In this document: positions 30,815-39,699 of the stretch, one piece after another
How the letters are laid out: each line of letters starts with the position of its first letter
Numbering within the stretch: position 1 is the first letter of the stretch
Assembly (NCBI RefSeq): GCF_000706765.1
Contig: NZ_CP006018.1
Location: 124,001 to 188,000, forward strand
Length of the DNA stretch: 64,000 nucleotides
Source of the DNA: Bifidobacterium [indicum] DSM 20214 = LMG 11587
GTDB taxonomy: Bacteria > Actinomycetota > Actinomycetes > Actinomycetales > Bifidobacteriaceae
Direction of reading: 5' to 3'
The notes under the pieces: model-generated
Seen by the model: only the letters and a program-made list of their open reading frames with translations
Told to the model about the DNA's origin: nothing
The model's database searches: none
Translations under genes and position numbers: made by a program

Positions 30815-31753
30815 ATGAAATATATGAATATCGGGGTCTCGGGTGTAAAGGCCTCCCGCGTGGCTCTGGGGGCCATGCGGATTGACACCAAGTCGCCCGA
30901 AGAGGCCGCCGCGATCGTCCAATCGGCCTTGGATGCGGGAATCGACTATTTCGATACAGCGGATTGCTACCACAATGGCGAGAGCAGCAGGGTGTTGGGT
31001 CGGGCCCTGAGGGATCTCTGCATCGACCGGTCAGATGTCGGCATCCAGACCAAGGTCGGCATCTTCCGTGACCCGGACAGTGACAAGATCACCAGGTATG
31101 ACTTCTCGGCCGAGCATCTGATTGCGGCCGTTGACCAGGAACTGGAGAACCTCCAGACGGACTACGTCGATTACCTGCTCCTGCACAGGCCGGATACCCT
31201 GGTCGAGCTGGACCAGCTGGCAGAGGCCTTCAATGTCATGCAGGCCTCGGGGAAGGTTCGCCATTTCGGTGTCAGCAATGTCAACCCCATGCAGGTCGAA
31301 CTTCTCCAGAGCGCGGTCAGTCAGAGGCTGGACGTCAACCAACTGCAGTTCGGGCTGGGGCACACCGGTATGGTCCAGCAGGAATTCCACGTCAATATGA
31401 TTGATGCGCCCAGCCTGGATCATGATGGTGGGTTGATTTCCTACTCCCGCCTGAAGCACATGACCATTCAGGCATGGAGTCCCTTCCAGACGGGGTTCTT
31501 CGAGGGGGTCTTCATTGATAATCCCAAGTTCCCGGAGCTGAATGACCGCCTGGAGCAGGTGGCCGGGAAGTACGGCGTCAGCAAGAGCGCCATCGCTGTG
31601 GCCTGGATTCTTCGTCACCCCGCCGGCATGCAGGTTCTGCTAGGGTCCATGACCCCATCCCGCATTACCGAGATGGCCGCCGGGGCAGATGTGGAACTGA
31701 CCGCCCAGGAGTGGTATGACCTCTACCTGTCTGCCGGGAACGACCTTCCTTAA
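30815..31753 (+). CDS. aldo/keto reductase
   Basis: A predicted NADPH-dependent oxidoreductase of 312 aa with a TIM-barrel fold. The catalytic set is visible: Asp47 and Tyr52 in FDTADCYHNGE, Lys80 in QTKVG, and a His in LLLHRPDTL. AAGGAAG precedes the ATG by about 6 nt. Only 10 nt separate it from the beta-helix gene, so the two may share a transcript. It resembles the YdhF-like branch; the substrate cannot be read from sequence. Confidence 0.85.
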   Translation: MKYMNIGVSGVKASRVALGAMRIDTKSPEEAAAIVQSALDAGIDYFDTADCYHNGESSRVLGRALRDLCIDRSDVGIQTKVGIFRDPDSDKITRYDFSAEHLIAAVDQELENLQTDYVDYLLLHRPDTLVELDQLAEAFNVMQASGKVRHFGVSNVNPMQVELLQSAVSQRLDVNQLQFGLGHTGMVQQEFHVNMIDAPSLDHDGGLISYSRLKHMTIQAWSPFQTGFFEGVFIDNPKFPELNDRLEQVAGKYGVSKSAIAVAWILRHPAGMQVLLGSMTPSRITEMAAGADVELTAQEWYDLYLSAGNDLP

Positions 31754-31796
31754 GGCGATTTCGGCAGGTTGAGAGGTTCGGTCTTCAAGGTATTCC

Positions 31797-32042
31797 ATGC
31801 ACTACTTCACTCCCAAGCGATGCGCCAGCACGTCGAAAATCATGTATCACGACAAGACGAAGGCGCTTCGAGCCGCCGATCAGAGTCTGGTCGAGCGAGG
31901 TGCCCGGCTCTGGGTGTACCGATGCCAGTACTGCGGTACCTGGCATCTGACCAGCCGTGAGCCGGGATCCTACGCCCGGGTGCCCCTCAATCAGCAGTTG
32001 AAACCGCATTCGCGGAAGAAGGGGTACAAACCAAGACGTTGA
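31797..32042 (+). CDS. small zinc-ribbon-like conserved protein
   Basis: An 81-aa basic protein with one CxxC pair in YRCQYCGTWHLTS, a knuckle seen in small actinobacterial and phage-related proteins of unknown role. AAGG lies 6 nt before the ATG. The C-terminus is Lys/Arg-rich (HSRKKGYKPRR), consistent with nucleic-acid binding, which is inference. The His in the WHLTS segment could complete a metal site with the two Cys. It lies 43 nt after the reductase gene on the same strand. Confidence 0.6.
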   Translation: MHYFTPKRCASTSKIMYHDKTKALRAADQSLVERGARLWVYRCQYCGTWHLTSREPGSYARVPLNQQLKPHSRKKGYKPRR

Positions 32043-32079
32043 AATATGAGGTCCGGTCGGTGCAGTGCTGCCCGGTCGG

Positions 32080-32925
32080 TCAGCGGTTCATATCGAAACC
32101 CTGGGCTTGGATGGAGGGGAGCATGGGCTCATGGTCCCCCTTGGGATTGCAGGATTTATCGGCCATGATCTGGCTGAAAGCCTTGCGCGGCGCATCCAGC
32201 TGGCGCAGGTCCCGGTAATAGAGTCTGACCGCTTCATCGAAGTCCTTAAGTGCCCGCTCTGCCTCGCCGGGCCTCTCGGACTGGCCATAGGAGTTGAGGA
32301 ATATCTGCGCGGCCCGTGGCATGCGCGGCTTCAATGGTGGGTCCTGGTCGGGGTGGCCGATGGCCAGGCCCAGCACCGGGTAGACCAGGCGGGGCAGGTC
32401 AAGCAGGTCGATCAGTCCTTCCACATCGTTGATGACGCTGCCCAGGATGACGGAGCCCAGGCCCAGTGAGTTGGCGGCCGTCTCCATGGCATGCAGGGCA
32501 AGAACGGCATCATTCTGGGATTGCAGGAAGGCATATCCCGTATTGAGCACAAACGTATCTGCATCGATGTCAACCCCTTCTTGCCGGGCCAGGTCGGCAT
32601 TGCGACGCTGGTCGGCGAGGAAGATGTACAGAAGGGGTGCCTGGGACACGTAATCCTGGTGAGCCATGTCGGCAATGGCCCGGGCCTTGTCGGAATCGGT
32701 GATGCGGATGGCGGACCATTCGTTGAAGTACCGGCTGGTGGCTGCATGTTGGGCCGTCTCCTCCAGAACGGCAACCGTGTCAGGGTCGATTGCCTCATCG
32801 GTGAAGGAGCGGATGGTCCTGCGGTTGAGCAGGGTATCGATGGTCCGGTTGCGGACGGTCCTCTCGTATTCGGCGGATTCTCCGCCCTTCCCGGCCTCAC
32901 CGGGAGACTGTATTGAAGTGGTCAT
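32080..32925 (-). CDS. nitroreductase family protein (FMN oxidoreductase)
   Basis: A predicted cytoplasmic FMN- and NAD(P)H-dependent reductase of 281 aa. RRTIRSFTDEAID near the N-terminus is the typical FMN-phosphate binding start of the NfsA/NfrA branch, and GLGSVILGSVIND matches the conserved mid-domain segment. PVLGLAIGHPDQDPPLKPRMP is the usual C-terminal signature. The ATG at 32925 is preferred to a TTG twelve codons upstream, although neither has a strong ribosome site. It converges with the zinc-ribbon gene. The substrate is unknown. Confidence 0.85.
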   Translation of the reverse strand: MTTSIQSPGEAGKGGESAEYERTVRNRTIDTLLNRRTIRSFTDEAIDPDTVAVLEETAQHAATSRYFNEWSAIRITDSDKARAIADMAHQDYVSQAPLLYIFLADQRRNADLARQEGVDIDADTFVLNTGYAFLQSQNDAVLALHAMETAANSLGLGSVILGSVINDVEGLIDLLDLPRLVYPVLGLAIGHPDQDPPLKPRMPRAAQIFLNSYGQSERPGEAERALKDFDEAVRLYYRDLRQLDAPRKAFSQIMADKSCNPKGDHEPMLPSIQAQGFDMNR

Positions 32926-33133
32926 GGTGTCATTGTGTCCATCGCGGCAGAAGGGACACAAGAACCGAGAGGTTAATCTTGCTCAGAGAATAGTGACATA
33001 TATCCAATTGCGCCCGGTATCCCTGACGGCTGCGCCTTGAATCGGATTTACCGCAGAACATGGAATCCGCCACGCGACCTGCACCGGTCCGATACTTGGT
33101 GGGCAGGTTGCGGCAGTGCGGGTACTCCGGGGC

Positions 33134-33496
33134 TTACCGATGGCGCTTGTCGATCAGGGCCTGGGAGCCGCGTCCGATCAGCTCGGATGCCAGGGTGGTC
33201 ACGGCCGCCGAAAGTACCGCAAAGAGCAGTCCGGCAGTCGCGCTCTCCTGGTCGCCCTCTTCGGTGTCCACGCCACCATTGCGCTTGCGGACCAGACTGC
33301 CCCAAAAGGCCTGGAAGAGTTTGCCGGCCACCAGACCTGCGATGCTGGGGAGGGCGAACTTCATGACCTTGTCCATAAGGGTTTCCGGATCTGACTCGAC
33401 TGAAGAGCGCATTTGGTTCACCTTGTCATCTATACGGTGGAATACGCCGACCAGGTGGTCGGCCTGATTGCCCGATTCATGCTCTGCCATGCTCAT
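33134..33496 (-). CDS. DUF4235-like membrane protein
   Basis: A 120-aa protein with two hydrophobic segments, one around 46-66 (KFALPSIAGLVAGKLFQAFW) and one around 88-108 (AGLLFAVLSAAVTTLASEL). They are joined by a charged loop of VRKRNGGVDTEEG type. This is the pattern of the actinobacterial DUF4235 family. The open frame continues far upstream, but that part is antisense to the histidine phosphatase and I exclude it. ATG at 33496, with a second ATG two codons later. Role unknown. Confidence 0.65.
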   Translation of the reverse strand: MSMAEHESGNQADHLVGVFHRIDDKVNQMRSSVESDPETLMDKVMKFALPSIAGLVAGKLFQAFWGSLVRKRNGGVDTEEGDQESATAGLLFAVLSAAVTTLASELIGRGSQALIDKRHR

Positions 33497-33559
33497 ATGG
33501 CCATTATTCCACGGATGTGGATGGAGCGGTGGCGTTGAAGCCGGTGATAGAGTTGCACC

Positions 33560-34261
33560 ATGGCTACTGTAGATCAAGCCGCAGGCAAGGAGGCCTCGGA
33601 AACCGGTTGTTTGGTACTGCTCAGGCATGGGCAGACGGCCTGGAGCCTCAGTGGACAATACACCGGCAGAACGGACATCCCCCTGACCGAGGAGGGTGAG
33701 CGGCAGGCGGCTGCTGCGGGGGTTCGACTTTCGTCGGACTTCCCCGAAGGATTCGATGCCGGTTGCGTGTTCGTCAGCCCCCTGATGAGGGCAAGGCAGA
33801 CGGCCCGGCTGTCCGGATTCGACCGGTTCGAGATCATGCCTGAACTGGTTGAACGGGATTATGGCCACGCTGAAGGACGCAGAAGGCGGGATATCCAGCG
33901 TCATCTTGGACGGGATTGGGATGTATGGACCGATGACCCTTCGGTCCTGACCCATGACGGCAGTGGTGACCGGCAGGAGGTCTTGCCGGACGGTTCGTTG
34001 GTCCAGGTTCGGGTCACCGGGGGAGAGAGCCTGGCTGCGGCGGCTGCCCGCACGCGCGGAATCATCGAGAGGGTGGCACCTCTGGTCGATGAGGGCCGTC
34101 GGGTTCTTCTGGTCTCCCACGCGCACATTTTGAGGGTGCTGGCCACCCAGTGGATGGGGCTGAACCCCTCTGCGGCGAAACTGATGAGACTCTATACGGC
34201 GCATTACGGAGTTCTGGGGAACTACCAGGGGGACAGGGTTCTCAAGACCTGGAACTGCTGA
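33560..34261 (+). CDS. histidine phosphatase family protein (phosphoglycerate mutase-like)
   Basis: A 233-aa member of the RHG-motif superfamily. LLRHGQTAW holds the phosphorylated His23 with Arg22, VERDYGHAEG supplies the acid/base region, and VSHAHI carries the second catalytic His. It is shorter than a glycolytic dPGM and lacks that enzyme's conserved insert, so a broad or alpha-ribazole/acid phosphatase-type activity is more likely. It is divergent from the DUF4235 gene, with 63 bp between the start codons. Confidence 0.8.
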   Translation: MATVDQAAGKEASETGCLVLLRHGQTAWSLSGQYTGRTDIPLTEEGERQAAAAGVRLSSDFPEGFDAGCVFVSPLMRARQTARLSGFDRFEIMPELVERDYGHAEGRRRRDIQRHLGRDWDVWTDDPSVLTHDGSGDRQEVLPDGSLVQVRVTGGESLAAAAARTRGIIERVAPLVDEGRRVLLVSHAHILRVLATQWMGLNPSAAKLMRLYTAHYGVLGNYQGDRVLKTWNC

Positions 34262-34311
34262 GAGTGAATGAAGGCAGGGCAGGAAGGCAACCGGTTCGGT
34301 CCACCTAGTTA

Positions 34312-34325
34312 TGCAAACGTTTGTA
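34312..34325. promoter_or_regulatory. LacI-type operator upstream of the first binding protein
   Basis: TGCAAACGTTTGTA contains the perfect palindrome CAAACGTTTG and fits the LacI/GalR pattern TGNNANCGNTNNCA in all but the last base pair. It lies 217 nt before the binding-protein start. Confidence 0.7.
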
Positions 34326-34404
34326 GAAAAGCTGGATGAACTTCTTGCGAGCCTCCGTGAAGCCGCTCTCCGAATGGCTTTGAATATAGGGAGAACAGCA
34401 CACA

Positions 34405-34430
34405 AGGAAATGCCAGCGTTTGCATTTCCT
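34405..34430. promoter_or_regulatory. second LacI-type operator within a larger dyad
   Basis: TGCCAGCGTTTGCA at 34411-34424 fits TGNNANCGNTNNCA exactly. It sits inside AGGAAATGC...GCATTTCCT (34405-34413 with 34422-34430). A TATAAG at 34447-34452 just downstream may be the -10 box, placing this operator over the -35 region. Confidence 0.65.
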
Positions 34431-34541
34431 GGAATAATGTGGAAAATATAAGGTACCGAAGGATCCTGGAAACCAAAGAAGGCCTTCCGGCCTTATGGAC
34501 TGGTCGCTTATGAGCGGGCGGCCGAAGAGAAAGGTTCGAAG

Positions 34542-35879
34542 ATGAATCATCACGTAAGACAAGTGGTCACGGTACTGGCCACAGCAGCCATGGCCGTGGG
34601 GGCCCTGTCGGGGTGCGGGTCGTCCGGCACTACGGCCAACGAGGATGGGGGCAAGGTCTACTTCCTCAACTCCAAGCCCGAAGTATCGGATCAGTGGAAA
34701 CAGATAGCGGAGGAGTACACCAAGGAGACCGGTGTGCCCGTTACGGTGGAGACCGCGGCCGCGGGAACCTACCAGCAGACCCTGAAGTCCGAGTTCGCCA
34801 AGTCCGAACCGCCCACCCTCTTCCAGCTGTCGGGCCCCGTGGACCTGGAGACCTGGAAGGACTTCACTGCCGACCTGACCGACATGGACATCTACAAGCA
34901 GCTCAAGGATCCCGCCCTGGCACTCAAGTCGGCCGAAACCGGCAAACCGGTGGGCGTCCCCTTCGTCATCGAGAGTTTCGGTCTGATCTACAACAAGGAC
35001 ATCCTGGCCAAGTACGTCAAGCTCCCCGGTGCAGCGGTCAAGTCCGTGAATGACATCGACTCCTTCGACAAGCTCAAGGCCGTCACCGACGATATGCAGA
35101 AGCGTAAGGATGACCTGGGCATCAAGGGCGCCTTCACCTCGGCAGGTTTCGACTCGAGCTCCATATGGCGCTACGACACCCACCTGGCCAACATGCCGCT
35201 CGACAGGGAGTTCAAGGACGACGGAATCACGGCGGAGCCCGCCACCGTCAAGGGCACCTATATGCCCCAGTTCAAGAACATCTTCGACCTGTACCTGACG
35301 GATTCCACCACTCCGCGCTCGCAGCTGAGCGGAAAGACCAGCGATGATGCCAACTCGGAATTCGCCCTTGGTGAGGCCGCCTTCTACCAGAACGGAACCT
35401 GGTCCTGGACGGACCTGCAGAACGCCGGAATGGAGGCCGACCAGGTGGGCATGATTCCCATCTACATGGGTATGCCCGATGAAGCCAAGCAGGGTCTGGC
35501 CACCGGTTCCGCCCAGTACTGGTGCCTGAACAAGAAGGCGACGGACAAGAACCTCAAAGCCACCAAGGACTTCCTCAAGTGGATGATCACCTCCGAGCGG
35601 GGCAAAGAGTCCATCGCCAAGGACATGGGCTTCACCACGCCATTCAAGACCTTCGACAAGGTCAAGACCGACAACCCCTTGGTGGAGGCCATGAACAAGG
35701 ATATGGACTCCGATAAGGACCGTGTGGGTTGGAGTTTCACCATGGTGCCCTCCGAGCGCTGGAAGGATGACCTGGGCAACGCCATGCTGGAGTATGCGCA
35801 GGGAACAGCCGACTGGGATGGTGTCGAGAAGGCCTTCGTGGACAACTGGACCAAGGAGTACCAGGCCAACAAGCAGTGA
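34542..35879 (+). CDS. sugar ABC transporter substrate-binding lipoprotein (set 1)
   Basis: An extracellular solute-binding protein of family 1, 445 aa, predicted to deliver an oligosaccharide to the permease pair at 37153-38861. The signal peptide ends in the lipobox ALSGC, with Cys25 the lipidated residue. The mature protein starts with Gly/Ser linker and KVYFLNSKPEVSDQW, a family start. It is clearly paralogous to the second binding protein: both share FKNIFDLYL and a C-terminal MLEYAQGT. A convergent LacI gene lies between it and its permeases. Two LacI-type operators sit upstream. The ligand cannot be read from sequence; linked glycosidases suggest alpha-glucosides or fructosides. Confidence 0.88.
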   Translation: MNHHVRQVVTVLATAAMAVGALSGCGSSGTTANEDGGKVYFLNSKPEVSDQWKQIAEEYTKETGVPVTVETAAAGTYQQTLKSEFAKSEPPTLFQLSGPVDLETWKDFTADLTDMDIYKQLKDPALALKSAETGKPVGVPFVIESFGLIYNKDILAKYVKLPGAAVKSVNDIDSFDKLKAVTDDMQKRKDDLGIKGAFTSAGFDSSSIWRYDTHLANMPLDREFKDDGITAEPATVKGTYMPQFKNIFDLYLTDSTTPRSQLSGKTSDDANSEFALGEAAFYQNGTWSWTDLQNAGMEADQVGMIPIYMGMPDEAKQGLATGSAQYWCLNKKATDKNLKATKDFLKWMITSERGKESIAKDMGFTTPFKTFDKVKTDNPLVEAMNKDMDSDKDRVGWSFTMVPSERWKDDLGNAMLEYAQGTADWDGVEKAFVDNWTKEYQANKQ

Positions 35880-35893
35880 TGTGGGCTGCCGGG

Positions 35894-36907
35894 TCAGTCG
35901 CTGGTTCCGCCTGGTGCGGCCGTGGATGATCTGAGGACCAGTGTGGGGCTGACCAGGTCGTGTGGGTGTTCAAGCTCTCGACCCTCGATCAGCTCCAAGG
36001 TCTTCCCGGCCAGGGAGACGGCCATGTCATAGGGCTGCTGCCGAATGGTGGTCAGCCCTATGTCCTCGGCGAAGCGGCTGTCGTCGTACCCTATGACCGA
36101 CATGTCGCCGGGCACCTTGATGCCGCACCGTTCAAGCTGGAATATCAGCGGAACAGCCAGGGAATCCTCCTGGCAGGCTATGCCGGTCGGCCTCTGGTCC
36201 AGATTCATCAACTGGGTCAGGACCTGGGGTATGGGGTTGTCGTCTGCGGGTGCCGCCAGGACGGTGGGCTCGATGCCCCTGCTTCTGCAGGCGGTGATGA
36301 ATCCATCGAGACGGGCTTGAATGCTGAAGTGCAAGGAGGCGACCGGGGTGGAGCGGATGTACGCCAGTCGGCGATGCCCCAGCGCCATCAGGTGCTCGGC
36401 CGACAGTCTGCCCCCCTGTTCGTCATCGATGCGGGTGGAGGCCATGAAGCCGTCCTCCTCGGTCACGTTCAGGCTGACGATGGGCACATTGACACTGATT
36501 AGGCGCGAGATTTCAACCGGTTCGATATCGAAGGAGGTGACGATGACCGCATCCACATTGCGTTTGACCGGCAGCTCCTCGAAGAAGCGCCGGCGCGCCT
36601 GCCCGCTGGTGATCTGGCAGATGGATATGTCGTACCCCGCCTTGAGGAAAACGGAGTTGAACCCTTCCATGATGGTCGAGTTGAACCAGGTGTTCAGATG
36701 GTCGTTGATCAGGACGGCCACCCGCAGGGATTGCCCGGACTTGAGGGCCGTGGCCGATCTGGATATGGAGAAGTTCAACTCATCGGCGATGGCCAATACC
36801 TTGGCTCGCGTCCGTTCCGACACCAGGTCGGGCCGGGTGAAGGACCGGGAGACGGTCGATACGGACACCTTGGCCTGGCGGGCCACGTCCTGGATGGTCG
36901 ACTCCAT
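35894..36907 (-). CDS. LacI family transcriptional regulator 1
   Basis: A 337-aa sugar-responsive repressor. The N-terminal helix-turn-helix is TIQDVARQAKVSVSTVSRSF (4-23), with the standard VSxSTVSR recognition helix, followed by a periplasmic-binding-protein-like effector domain. The ATG at 36907 has GAGGAG 6 nt upstream, so I do not use the upstream codons. It is convergent with binding protein 1 and divergent from permease set 1. Operators of the classical TGNNANCGNTNNCA type at 34312, 34411, 36945, 47519 and 47656 are the likely targets, which is inference from position and motif. Confidence 0.9.
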   Translation of the reverse strand: MESTIQDVARQAKVSVSTVSRSFTRPDLVSERTRAKVLAIADELNFSISRSATALKSGQSLRVAVLINDHLNTWFNSTIMEGFNSVFLKAGYDISICQITSGQARRRFFEELPVKRNVDAVIVTSFDIEPVEISRLISVNVPIVSLNVTEEDGFMASTRIDDEQGGRLSAEHLMALGHRRLAYIRSTPVASLHFSIQARLDGFITACRSRGIEPTVLAAPADDNPIPQVLTQLMNLDQRPTGIACQEDSLAVPLIFQLERCGIKVPGDMSVIGYDDSRFAEDIGLTTIRQQPYDMAVSLAGKTLELIEGRELEHPHDLVSPTLVLRSSTAAPGGTSD

Positions 36908-36944
36908 GAAGTGCTCCTCATCTGCATGCCGGGATGGAACTTCC

Positions 36945-36958
36945 TGCAAACGATTGCC
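36945..36958. promoter_or_regulatory. LacI-type operator between LacI-1 and permease set 1
   Basis: TGCAAACGATTGCC, a near match to TGNNANCGNTNNCA. It lies 38 nt from the LacI-1 start codon, suited to autoregulation. A separate dyad ATATCTC...GAGATAT lies at 36984-37006. Confidence 0.55.
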
Positions 36959-37152
36959 GGGCTCCTCTCCGGGTAGGTCGATGATATCTCATCGGGGTGG
37001 AGATATACCGGGGCCGGTCTGGTGATGGGGATGGTATCCGGCCCGCCATAGGCGGCGTTTGAGGTGTAACCCTGGATTATGAAAAGCAGAACGAGGACTG
37101 CGGGAGGAAACGAAATGGCCATGCTTGTCCCACTGAGAGTAGGGAGGGAATC

Positions 37153-38028
37153 ATGCACAACAAAAACAGAACTATGACAACAATGGCAGGGAAGACGATC
37201 CGAAAGTGGTGGGCACTGTTTTCGCTACCCACCCTGGCAGCCTTCGTCATAGGCTTCGTGGTGCCCTTCATCATGGGCATCTGGTTGAGTCTGTGCAGGT
37301 TCACCACCGTGACGGACGCCAAGTTCATCGGGTTCGGGAACTATTCGGCGGCCCTGGCGGATGCCGAGTTCTGGCATGCGCTCTGGTACACCATCGCCTT
37401 CACGATCATCACCACGGTGATTGTCAATGTGGCGGCCTTCGCCATTGCGGTCATGCTGACCAAGGCCATCCGGGGAGCCAACATCTTCAGGTCGGTCTTC
37501 TTCATGCCCAACCTGATCGGTGGCATCATCCTGGGTTACATCTGGATGCTCCTGCTCAATGGTGTCCTCCAGCATTGGGGGAAGTCCATCACCTTTTCGG
37601 GCACGTACGGGTTCTGGGGAATGGTCATCCTTATGTGCTGGCAGCAGATAGGCTACATGATGATCATCTACATAGCCGGGTTGCAGTCCATGCCCGGTGA
37701 CGTGCTTGAAGCCGCCTCGGTCGATGGGGCCAGCAGGACCCAGACCCTCTTCCGCATCACCCTGCCATTGATGATGCCCTCCATCACGGTCTGCACCTTC
37801 CTTTCGGTCACCAACGGCTTCAAGATGTTCGACCAGAACCTGGCCCTGACCAACGGCGCCCCCTCCAATACCTCCGAACTGGTCGCCCTGAACATCTACC
37901 GGACCTTCTACGGGCGTGCCGGCTTCGAGGGCGTGGGCCAGGCCAAGGCCGTGATCTTCTTCATCATCGTGGCCATCATTGCGGTCATCCAGAACAAGCT
38001 CACCACCAGCAAGGAGGTCTCGGCATGA
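37153..38028 (+). CDS. sugar ABC transporter permease (MalF-type), set 1
   Basis: A membrane subunit with six hydrophobic segments. The cytoplasmic EAA loop, EAASVDGASRTQTLFRITLP, would contact the ATPase. 291 aa, typical of family-1 carbohydrate permeases. AGGGAGGG lies just before the ATG. Its stop overlaps the next permease start (ATGA), so the two are translationally coupled. No ATP-binding gene is nearby; bifidobacterial and streptomycete sugar transporters commonly share one MsiK-type ATPase. Close paralogue of 43912-44766. Confidence 0.9.
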   Translation: MHNKNRTMTTMAGKTIRKWWALFSLPTLAAFVIGFVVPFIMGIWLSLCRFTTVTDAKFIGFGNYSAALADAEFWHALWYTIAFTIITTVIVNVAAFAIAVMLTKAIRGANIFRSVFFMPNLIGGIILGYIWMLLLNGVLQHWGKSITFSGTYGFWGMVILMCWQQIGYMMIIYIAGLQSMPGDVLEAASVDGASRTQTLFRITLPLMMPSITVCTFLSVTNGFKMFDQNLALTNGAPSNTSELVALNIYRTFYGRAGFEGVGQAKAVIFFIIVAIIAVIQNKLTTSKEVSA

Positions 38029-38861
38029 GCGACAAGGTCAAGCACTCGAAACTGTGGACCCTTTTCTTCACCCTGGTGTCCCTGCTGTGGATATTCCCCA
38101 TCATCCTGGTCGTGGCCAACTCCTTCAAGAACAAGGCCTACATATCCCGCAACGCTTTCTCCATACCCACCGGCAAGACCTTCGTCGGCTTGGAGAACTA
38201 TCGCCGTGGCGTCGAGAGGACCAACCTCTTCGCCAGTTTCGGTTGGACGGTCGTGGTGACCGTCGGTTCCGTCCTCCTGATCCTGCTCTGCACCTCCATG
38301 TGCGCCTGGTGGATCGTCAGGGTCAACAACCACTTCGCGAAGTTCCTGTATGTGCTCTTCCTCTTCAACATGGTGGTTCCCTTCCAGATGGTCATGTTCA
38401 CCCTCTCCAAGATGGCCGATCTGACCGGTCTGAACACCCCCTGGGGTCTCTGGATCATCTATCTGGGGTTCGGTGCGGGTCTGGCCGTCTTCATCTTCAC
38501 CGGCGTCATCAAGGGAATCCCGCAGGAGCTGGAGGAGTCCGCCATGATGGATGGGGCCAGCGTGCCCAGGATATTCTTCCAGATCGTGGTTCCTATTATG
38601 AAGCCGTCGATTGTGTCGGTGGCGATTTTGGAGGCCATGTGGATTTGGAATGACTTCCTGTTGCCGTATCTGACGTTGGATATGCGCAGGTACAAGACGA
38701 TGAGTATCGCCATCCAGTATCTGAAGGGCGGGTACGGCAGTGTCGACATGGGTGCGATGATGGGTTGCCTGGTCCTGGCCATCATCCCGATCGTGGTCTT
38801 CTATCTGATCTGCCAGAAGTACATCATCAAGGGAGTCCTCGCAGGAGCCGTCAAAGGCTGA
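38025..38861 (+). CDS. sugar ABC transporter permease (MalG-type), set 1
   Basis: 278 aa, six hydrophobic segments, EAA loop EESAMMDGASVPRIFFQIVVP. It overlaps the MalF-type gene by 4 nt. From 38595 to 38863 its DNA is identical to the paralogue at 45333-45601. The first part of that tract uses codons such as TCG, GTG, GCG, TTG and ATT, rare in the flanking sequence, which suggests a foreign or third-copy donor. It supplies the second half of the transmembrane channel. Confidence 0.9.
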   Translation: MSDKVKHSKLWTLFFTLVSLLWIFPIILVVANSFKNKAYISRNAFSIPTGKTFVGLENYRRGVERTNLFASFGWTVVVTVGSVLLILLCTSMCAWWIVRVNNHFAKFLYVLFLFNMVVPFQMVMFTLSKMADLTGLNTPWGLWIIYLGFGAGLAVFIFTGVIKGIPQELEESAMMDGASVPRIFFQIVVPIMKPSIVSVAILEAMWIWNDFLLPYLTLDMRRYKTMSIAIQYLKGGYGSVDMGAMMGCLVLAIIPIVVFYLICQKYIIKGVLAGAVKG

Positions 38862-38863
38862 GC
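38595..38863 (+). repeat. 269-bp identical tract, copy 1
   Basis: Matches 45333-45601 base for base by eye. It covers the last 88 codons of the MalG-type permease, its stop and two bases beyond, and stops abruptly at both ends. Confidence 0.85.
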
Positions 38864-39013
38864 CCACGATGGCGGTCGGGATCGACGAGGGCTCATGCCC
38901 ATCGTCGGTCCCAGTCTTTGGTTGCGGGTGAGATGGGATGGATAACGATTCCGGTTCGCCCGCCGGCAGGTTGCCGGCATTCCTGGTTCCCGGCCCACCC
39001 CTAGGAGGTGACG

Positions 39014-39688
39014 ATGCAGTTCCTGTCTCCGGACTCCGGATTCATGCGTGGTCTATCGGATGCCATCGATGCGATATGGATCAACATCCTCATGCTGGTA
39101 TGCAGCATTCCCCTGTTCACCATAGGCGCCGCCCTTTCGGCGGGGTTCGATGCGGCCAGGCGGGATCTCGATGGTGTCGGGCACGTAACGGCCAACTACC
39201 TGCGTGCCTTCAAGGACAACTTCGTCAAGGCCACGTTGATCTGGTTGGTTTTCGGGTCGACTCTGGCGGCACTGGTCTATGCCTGGGTGGTCCTGCAGAT
39301 CACGCCCCTGCTTATTGTCAAATTCGCCCTCACCATCATCTGGGCCATCGGTTTTGAATGGGTATGGGCCCTGCAGGCCCGATTCGAGAACGACCCCGGC
39401 CACACCATGCTCAATGCGTGGATTTTCGGCCTGTCCAATATCGGTAGAACCCTGGCTCTGGTGGGTATGGACCTGGTCTATCTGGCTCTTGTGGCGGCCT
39501 CCTGGGTCTATATGCCCCAGGGGCTGTTCCTGCTGATTGTTCTGGGGTATGGGACCCTGATCATGCTTCATACCCCTGTTCTGGAGGGGGTGTTCGTCCG
39601 ATATGTCGGGAAAGCCACTGCTTCCGAAGGGCTGGACCCCTCCCGGGAAACAAATGCGGGAGTCGATGGCATCCCTGACCGCGATTAG
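39014..39688 (+). CDS. DUF624 (YesL-like) membrane protein
   Basis: A 224-aa integral membrane protein with five to six hydrophobic segments and the DUF624 family opening around SGFMRGLSDAIDAIWINIL. These proteins are repeatedly found in carbohydrate ABC loci of Firmicutes and Actinobacteria, but their function is unsettled. AGGAGGTG lies 5 nt before the ATG at 39014; the in-frame GTG at 39008 is part of that ribosome site. LacI-2 follows after 11 nt, probably in one transcript. Confidence 0.8.
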   Translation: MQFLSPDSGFMRGLSDAIDAIWINILMLVCSIPLFTIGAALSAGFDAARRDLDGVGHVTANYLRAFKDNFVKATLIWLVFGSTLAALVYAWVVLQITPLLIVKFALTIIWAIGFEWVWALQARFENDPGHTMLNAWIFGLSNIGRTLALVGMDLVYLALVAASWVYMPQGLFLLIVLGYGTLIMLHTPVLEGVFVRYVGKATASEGLDPSRETNAGVDGIPDRD

Positions 39689-39699
39689 GATTGACGGGT

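Noticed and set aside
33497-34405. N-terminal extension of the DUF4235 frame to 423 codons
   Set aside because: The extension is antisense to the histidine phosphatase, and the family protein is only ~120 residues long.
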